In this document: in pieces, positions 58,095 to 64,000 of the stretch
Position numbering within the stretch: position 1 is the stretch's first letter
How the letters are laid out: every line of letters begins with the position of its first letter
Source: Ceratorhiza oryzae-sativae
Taxonomy: Eukaryota > Basidiomycota > Agaricomycetes > Cantharellales > Ceratobasidiaceae
DNA length: 64,000 nt
Direction: 5' to 3'
Assembly (NCBI GenBank): GCA_030998015.1
Contig: JARWMV010000252.1
Span: forward strand, 310,001-374,000
The notes under the pieces: model-generated
What the model was told of the DNA's origin: nothing
What the model saw: the letters and a program-made list of their open reading frames with translations, nothing else
The model's database searches: none
Translations under genes and position numbers: made by a program

Positions 58095-58208
58095 TGACAC
58101 CAGCGTGATTCGAACACGCGCCAGCAAACGCTGAACGCAATTAGACCCGAGGTTCTGAGCAAGCTATCGCTTGAGTGCGTCCCCTTAGACCAACTCGGGC
58201 ATAGTGCC
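58095..58208 (-). tRNA. tRNA-Leu(CAA) with a 29-nt intron
   Basis: On the minus strand the acceptor stem GGCACTA (58208-58202) pairs with TGGTGTC before discriminator A at 58095, including two G-U pairs. The D arm is CCCGAGTTGGTCTAAGGGG (A box), the anticodon stem ACGCA/TGCGT, and the anticodon loop CTCAAG.. gives CAA at 34-36. The long variable arm (CAGC..GCTG) marks class II, and the T arm is GCGTGTTCGAATCACGC (B box). The loop is interrupted after position 37 by 29 nt (58141-58169), the canonical intron site. A T5 run just downstream (58086-58090) is the Pol III terminator. Read as leucine UUG. Confidence 0.95.
58141..58169 (-). other. Intron of tRNA-Leu(CAA)
   Basis: 29 nt between G37 and position 38. 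It is removed by the tRNA splicing endonuclease. Its CTTG.. stretch can pair back to CAAG at the anticodon, the usual pre-tRNA fold. Confidence 0.85.
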
Positions 58209-58494
58209 TTGTTTCACACGCTCAAACTTGCAACGACCGAGTAGGTACACTCGGAACAGAGAAGTCAATGCGAGGCTGATCGAGTCAATTGGTGGAACAC
58301 TGATTCCGCTGTACCCATGTGGTGCCGCCGGGACTTCAATATCTAATTCGCACTCGCAACAGGAAGATTCGTGAATTATTGTACAGCCACCCGGTACTTG
58401 ACGGCATCGGGTCTTCACATTATGGTTCACTCAACAAGGGCTTACACCTAAACTCCTACTCTACATCTACCCTCCTTCATCTACCCTCCTTGCC

Positions 58495-59829
58495 ATGGGC
58501 TCCGCGAAACTCGCAGGCGTGGCCCTATGGCTCCTCACGTTGACCCACTTAATGCAAATGGTTCTGGGGTGGGCATTTCAAGTGCCACCCCGCATCGTAG
58601 GTAAGCTTGAAATTTTACTGCAACACCAGAACTGCCATGGACCAACTTTCCTCTCGTTCACAGAGGGCGCAAACGCCGAATTTCAAGTGGTTGATGACGG
58701 AGGAGGGTTTTATGTTAGTCAGAGCTAATTCAGTATACCTGGATCTACGCGATGCTAACAGCTATTTTCTTAGTACCCTTATACCATGACCGTTCTCAAA
58801 AAGGTGACTGGCCAACCGCCCGCACAAGTCGGACTTGTGTATACCAACGAATCTGTGTTCTACTGGTAGGTTATTTTTGGTTGACCCGTCCGAACTTTGC
58901 TCACAATATGATCTAACAGGGACTGCAACCAACCAGCAGGAACTGTGCTTGAATTTCGTTTGGTCAGCAAGGCTAATGTCAATGTTGCGACCAGTGGTAA
59001 CATGACCGTACTGGTGCGCGATTAATGTTTTTTAAAGTCCAGTGGGTTTATTGAACAGGATAAATCCTGTTCAGCCAGGTGCCCAGGCTGCTGCATCTAG
59101 TATCAGCGTTCAATCAGTGGCAGTGAGTTTGAGGGAACTTCGATAGAGTGTCGGACCCTGAGCTCCTTGTATGCAGTCCACAGCCTCGCTGCTTTCACAG
59201 ACAGCCGGATCGCCTTCCTCCACGTTGGCTACCGTGAGTCTGGGCAGCTGAAGGATATTCACTAGTTTATGCTGACATGGCCATCCAAAGGCGATCCCCA
59301 CAGCACAGACCGAGTGAGCGCGACGTGGCTCTCAAAGGACCATAGCTAATACAAATATCTTGCATAGACATTCGAAAGGTATTCCAATAGGTGTCATCGT
59401 TGGAGTTGTGAGTTTTAATGTCCCTATTTGACGATCACCTGAACTAAATATGCTGCAGAGTATCGCTGGAACGCTGCTCACGGTTGCGCTGCTCATTGGC
59501 ACCTGGTGGATATACCGACGCAGGAAGCCCAAAGAGACTCCGGAGCCGGCGCTCCACCAGAAGACACTATCACGCCTTTTATGCATTCTCCGTTACAGTA
59601 TAATCCCCCCATTGGGTATGCCGCCCCGTATATCGGCTCGTACGACGAACCCCCCGAGTATGCACCCCCGTCCCAATCAGGAAGCGCTTTGAGCCGATCC
59701 GATTTGACGGGGTATCCTAGCACAACTTACGCAAGTACCAGCGCACCATCAGAGGGGGGACGAACGCGCGATATGACCGAGTTGAGTAGTAGCTACGCAC
59801 CGACTCGATCAGAGAAGCGGAGGCGCTAG
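58495..59829 (+). CDS. Type I single-span membrane protein with PPxY-bearing cytoplasmic tail
   Basis: The signal peptide is MGSAKLAGVALWLLTLTHLMQMVLG (residues 1-25, by 58495-58570). The lumenal domain is about 130 residues, with YPYTMTVLKKVTGQPPAQVG, VYTNESVFYWDCNQPAGTV and EFRLVSKANVNVATSGN. One membrane helix follows (IPIGVIVGV joined over an intron to SIAGTLLTVALLIGTWWIY), then stop-transfer YRRRKPK. The tail is Pro/Tyr/Ser-rich with SYDEPPEYAPPSQ, a PPxY WW-domain ligand, and ends TRSEKRRR. A slip at AAA 59531-59533 must be repaired (KPK/RDSGAGAPPED) to reach it. The layout is common in Agaricomycete surface proteins, with no enzyme motif. It might be a sensor or cell-wall protein; function unknown. 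About seven exons. Confidence 0.65.
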
Positions 59830-59958
59830 AGGCGCTAAATATAGACGTTCTGTTTCTCGTTTGCTAGGAAACGTATTTGGGTTGCATCTGTTGTATTTCA
59901 ATCTCGGTAGTAATATCTATGGATCATAGGATATATTCGATTCTGCCTTGGACGACTC

Positions 59959-62731
59959 TCAATCCGTGCCTTCTTGGACATGAATCCCTACGAGCTCCTT
60001 CCCCTCCTCGACCATTGCCCCAGCTACACACCCTACATTTTCGACGGTTCCGCCAACAGCAGCGCGTAAAACCGTCTCCGTCTTCATACTCTCCAGCACA
60101 ACCACTATATCCCCCTTCTTGACCACATCTCCTACTTTTACCTTCACTTCCACGACCAGGCTTGGCATAGGCGCGCGTATCGAGCCTCCTCCAACGCTTT
60201 TGGCCAAATCGTTTCCGAGAGACAGTAGCCATTTGGGAGATGGAATGGTGAGTACCGTCTTTGCACCTCCATGGAACACGTGAAGACGCTCCGGCCCGCT
60301 ATTCAAACCAGTTCCGGTGGGCGATTGGGGAACAATCGTTGTCCGGAATAGCGCATTGTCGAGCGTGCATTCAACGACGGTGGAGCTCCCAGCGCCAAAT
60401 TGAGCCGAGACATTCTCAAATGTACGGTTTGTAGTTGGGGTGACGATAGTGACGTTATATTTTCCGGGGGAGAGCGCTGTGATCGTCGCCTCAAGAGGGG
60501 TTTCGGGTAAGCTCTCGTGGTTCAACGTTACCCGTCGCTCGTGAAGATCCCCACCAAAGCGATGTGTTGAAAGTGTGGTCCACGGAGAAGCGTGGCTATT
60601 GGGTAGAACCAAAGGTTGATCTCGCAGGGCCACGAATAAAGCTGCTTGGGCGAGAATTTCGGGTTTTGGTTCAACGATCGGAGGGAATAGCTCGTCATTA
60701 TATTTCTATCAAAATCATTAAAGTCGAGACGAGCTGCTACGCGTTCAGAGCACTCACGTTAATAAACCCAGTTTCCACCTCCCCTTCAATAAACGCCTTG
60801 TTGCTGGCTAGGGTATGCAGGAATTCGATATTGGTGCTAAGTCCTACAACGTGGTACTCTTCGAGTGCCTTTCGAAGTACCCTGAGAGCCTCGGTGCGAT
60901 CTCTACCGTGGACAACCAATTTAGCGATGAGCGGGTCATAGAAAACCTCAATCTGGGAGCCTGGTTCAAATCCGTCTTCTAGTCGTACGGACCCAGAGGC
61001 AGCTGGGGTAGTAAGATGGAGTAGTGGTCCAACATCAGGCATAAAGTTGTTGCGTGGGTTCTCCGCATATATCCTGTAGTGCAGGGATGTGTAAGTGGAG
61101 CCTCAACGAATAGATATGTGAGTACTAACCGTGCTTCAAATGCGTGACCTATGCGAGGAATTTCGTGTTGCTTCAAAGGGAGGGGTTGCCAGAGGAAATC
61201 TAGCATGCGTAGTAGGGAAAAAGGTATATGTATAATATATGCGCGCCGTACCTCTAATTGCCATTGGACCAGGTCTTGCTGGGTGATCATTTCGGTAATC
61301 GGGTGCTATAAAACAATTTTTAGCCTTATATGCCTTACAAAAAAAAGGAGACTAACCTCCACTTGCAACCGGGTGTTCATCTCCATGAAGTAGAATTGCT
61401 GAGTATCATTGTCAAATATAAACTCGACCTGCGCCGGTTTCAGTTTCTGCCATATTACGAATATAATATGCATACGGTTCCGGCACCAACGTATCCTACT
61501 GCCTTGGCCGCTGCTACTGCTTTTTCGCCCAACTCCTGACGGATGTCCTCACCAAGTCCAGGTGCTGGTGCCTCTTCGATAATCTTCTGGTGCCTTCGTT
61601 GAACCGAACAATCGCGCTCCCAGAGGTAAACGACTTCGCCCTTCATGTCCCAAAGACTTGCACTTCAATGCCGGGGGCGCTCGATGTATTTCTCTACGAG
61701 AACTCTGGAGTCGCCAAACGATTTTGTCGCTTCCCTCTGAGCCGAAGCAAGAGCGTCCTCAAACTCGTCTGCCGCATACACGATCTTCATGCCCTTGCCT
61801 CCACCGCCTAGCACAGCCTTGATGAGGATGGGGAACCCGATGCTTTTTGCTTCCTGTAGCAGCTTGGCGGGGGACTGGTCGGAGCCATGATATCCCGGTA
61901 CGCAAGGAACCCCAGCGCGCGTCATAATATCCTTAGACTCCGATTTGGAGGCCATAGCAACGATAGCCGATGGGGGGTCCGATAAACGTCAACCCAGCGT
62001 CAGCAAGCTGTTGGGCGAAAATAGCATTTTCGGAAAGGAACCCATAACTGGAAGAAGGTGTGAGAGGCGAGGATAAGATCAAGATGCATGCCTACCCTGG
62101 GTGGATAGCCTGTGCGCCACTACGCTTTGCAACCTCAATAATCTTATCCATTCGTAAATAACTCTCGGACGAAGGGGCCGGTCCTATGCAATACGCCTCA
62201 TCGGCCTATATCGTGATACGTCATTAGTTAGAGTAAAAATTACACACGAAGTCAGCTCAACCAACCATCTTGACATGTAGAGCATTCCTATCAACCTCGC
62301 TGTAGACTGCAACAGTCTTGATTCCCAGTTTCCTCGCGGTACGGATAACTCGACACGCAATCTCTCCCCTAGCTCGTGTAAATATAAAACTCTTGATCAA
62401 CTCGAGTGAAGCGTACCTATTGGCTATAAGAATCTTATCAAACAATGGCTTCGCTGTCCCAGTTTTCTTCACAGCCCCAGAAGGGGCAACTAAATAGCTA
62501 AATGAACAAACATCAATCAAACCAATACAATCGCTTACTCGTCGCGAAACTACGGGATATCCCCAGCCCTTCAAAGTGTTTCGTCAACCCTACAGTGTTA
62601 TTCCCGGCAGAACAAGGAATCGAGATGGCGCCGGCACGTCTGGAAGTCTCGGCGACTAGAGTGGACAATGTCGATTTACGCGCGACTTGTCGCAACACAT
62701 TTGAAGTAGCCTTTTTCGAGGTCGGAATCAT
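59959..62731 (-). CDS. MCCA: Methylcrotonyl-CoA carboxylase alpha (biotin-containing) subunit, mitochondrial
   Basis: Biotin carboxylase plus carrier subunit of the leucine-degradation enzyme. The Arg/Ser-rich N-terminus ([20 protein letters not shown]) suits mitochondrial import. Then [48 protein letters not shown] (ATP-grasp loop), [63 protein letters not shown] and FDPLIAK-like FYDPLIAKL. The C-terminal carrier domain has APMPSLV and the biotin site ESMKTE. The ESMKTE site and length of about 720 favour MCC over pyruvate or acetyl-CoA carboxylase; propionyl-CoA carboxylase is the alternative. Two slips lie near 61649-61651 (GGG) and 61666-61670 (two bases short in RHIEV). No beta subunit lies nearby. 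Confidence 0.85.
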
Positions 62732-63369
62732 GGCGAGTACAAGGTGTTCAGAGGTCGGTAGAGAGCAAAACGTAAAACCCGCCTCTGATTATGGTTTTGT
62801 ATTCGGACTTAGATCCGTTCCGAGGAGAGTGGTGGTGATGCTCCCATCACATGACATGTCGGGATGTCTTTAGGGTTGGTTGGCACTATTTGTACCGACA
62901 GTGGATATATGTAACATGATTTGAATATTTTAGCTCCAAATTAACAGCCAGGCCTTAATTTCTGGCTCCTATGTGCTGCTAGACTTGGGAATCTGGCAAA
63001 AATCTTCTCTAGGTCTTTGCAATTTGTGCAGCCTTTTTTTTGGACTGGGTGAATGACGCTGATCGATATGATTCCTCCTAGTGTCCCTTAAACAAATGAG
63101 TGCGTGTGCGTATCTCGAGAACTTCGTCCCTATCATGCCAACTTCCACCGAGATATCGAAACCAATATATCGGGTATCAGATATCTATGTCAAAGGAGAG
63201 CGAGAGCCACCATTTCGCAGACAGCTCCTCCTGAGTGCTTGATTGATATTTTTGGTAGTGGTGGCGAAGGCAACAGGCTTAATATAAAAAGCCGGTAGCC
63301 TATATGCTACGGATTCATCTTACGGCCCACGCAAGTTATTAACTCGTTCTTATTAGTGGTCGAACCGAA
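62732..63369. other. Divergent intergenic region
   Basis: About 640 bases. It holds the promoter of the peroxidase gene (TATA box 63283-63289). Nothing else supported. Confidence 0.5.
63283..63289 (+). promoter_or_regulatory. TATA box of the heme-thiolate peroxidase gene
   Basis: TATAAAA about 85-110 bases upstream of the first coding sequence recognised. Confidence 0.45.
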
Positions 63370-64000
63370 TCTCCTTACGACCGGCAGACATGTCTTCGCT
63401 GAATCAATTCGCGGTCGGGACGGCCGCTCTCGCTCTCTGACTCTGAATGCTCGCAAACCATGGGTATATGTGCATTCTCAACATTGTATTTGATCCTGCT
63501 TTCACTCACTCAAACTGCTAGTTCCCACCATGGCAAAAACGTCTCCATATTCACCCTTGTCCCCGCTATTCAAAACTGTGCAACTTTAGCTTCTTCTATG
63601 CCTTTTTCCTATCTTGTGTTGGTGTTGTTTTCTCTGGCTCGCTTTATCATTCTCTCTCCGATCTCGCTGCTCCCGGTGAGCTCGGGTACAATGCTTCCAT
63701 AGCTCGCCATGATCTGGATGCGGACATCATTGTTCCTCCTTCCAAGCTCGTAGACGAACTCGTAAAATACTCCAAACATGGAAAGTCACTGTCATTCAAG
63801 GACCTCGCAGAGGCGCAGGTGAGGAGAGAATCCAAACTAGCCCAGCCGCTAGACGATTTTATAGATGGAGCAGCACGGGAAGATGTGTCCAATCTTTTGA
63901 GGAGGATGGCAACGGTGTGGGTGTGCGCGTCTCGATCGATCATGTTAGGGTTTGGTCTGGCGAGGAGCGCTTACCAGACAGTTATGCACCACCTAAATAG
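63370..64000 (+). CDS. Heme-thiolate peroxidase family (chloroperoxidase / unspecific peroxygenase-like), start unresolved
   Basis: Recognised by LNALANHG spliced to HHGKNVSIFTLVPAIQNC (intron about 63463-63520), then APGELGYNASIARHDLDADI, KLVDELVKYSKHGKSLSFKD, RRESKLAQPLDDFIDGAARE and a final DHVRVWSGEERLPDSYAPPK. This is the order of the Peroxidase_2 (PF01328) family, whose members oxidise halides or insert oxygen with a Cys-ligated heme. Slips near 63450 (LNA/LANHG) and in TTTT 63895-63898 (SNL/FEEDGNG) each need one base. The usual P-C-P before LNALANHG reads RSLTLNA here, with no Cys visible. No secure start or signal peptide is found, so the N-terminus is approximate. The stop occupies the last three bases of the window. 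Confidence 0.7.

Overview
The window is nuclear DNA from a filamentous fungus, most likely an Agaricomycete basidiomycete. I lean towards the Rhizoctonia/Ceratobasidium group, but that is inference from protein style, not a search. The evidence is dense protein-coding genes on both strands, many short introns (about 45-90 nt, GT-AG with a few GC-AG, often a CTNAC-like branch site), no operons, an intron-containing tRNA-Leu, and a wood/plant-tissue enzyme repertoire (CBM1-CE16 esterase, GH51 arabinofuranosidase, heme-thiolate peroxidase) beside ordinary housekeeping genes.

Layout. 0-8 kb: an alpha/beta hydrolase cut by the left edge, an Msc1/Ish1-like secretory protein, an RCC1-repeat protein, an inositol phosphosphingolipid phospholipase C (nSMase family) and a conserved protein of unknown function. 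8-13 kb: an NmrA-like reductase and arrestin-like copy 1. 13.9-21.5 kb: splicing helicase PRP22, divergently paired over 119 bp with the snoRNP gene NOP10, then a GRAM/VASt sterol-transfer protein. 22-28 kb: a co-directional run of methyltransferase, short-chain dehydrogenase and exonuclease V. 28-37 kb: a GH51 arabinofuranosidase, a 4.2-kb gene-poor stretch, and a C2H2 zinc-finger regulator. 38-47 kb: a small unknown protein, a large proline/acid-rich nuclear-type protein, a probable mitochondrial protein, a XanA-type xanthine dioxygenase and a Sec14-like protein. 47.9-57 kb: an F-box protein, an inverted arrestin-like pseudogene (copy 2), a CBM1-CE16 esterase and arrestin-like copy 3. 58-64 kb: tRNA-Leu(CAA), a type I membrane protein, methylcrotonyl-CoA carboxylase alpha subunit and a heme-thiolate peroxidase.

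No gene cluster for one pathway is evident. Lipid handling recurs (nSMase, GRAM/VASt, Sec14) and extracellular polysaccharide enzymes recur (GH51, CE16), but these genes are scattered among unrelated ones.

Two points govern how the window should be read. First, about twenty otherwise good genes are broken by an apparent single-base loss, nearly always in a short homopolymer and always in the deletion direction. This looks like residual assembly error, so most 'frameshifts' here should not be called pseudogenes. Second, arrestin-like copy 2 is different: it has in-frame nonsense changes and is a genuine relic. The most interesting protein-level observation is a pair of ubiquitin-interacting-motif-like helices inserted in exonuclease V.
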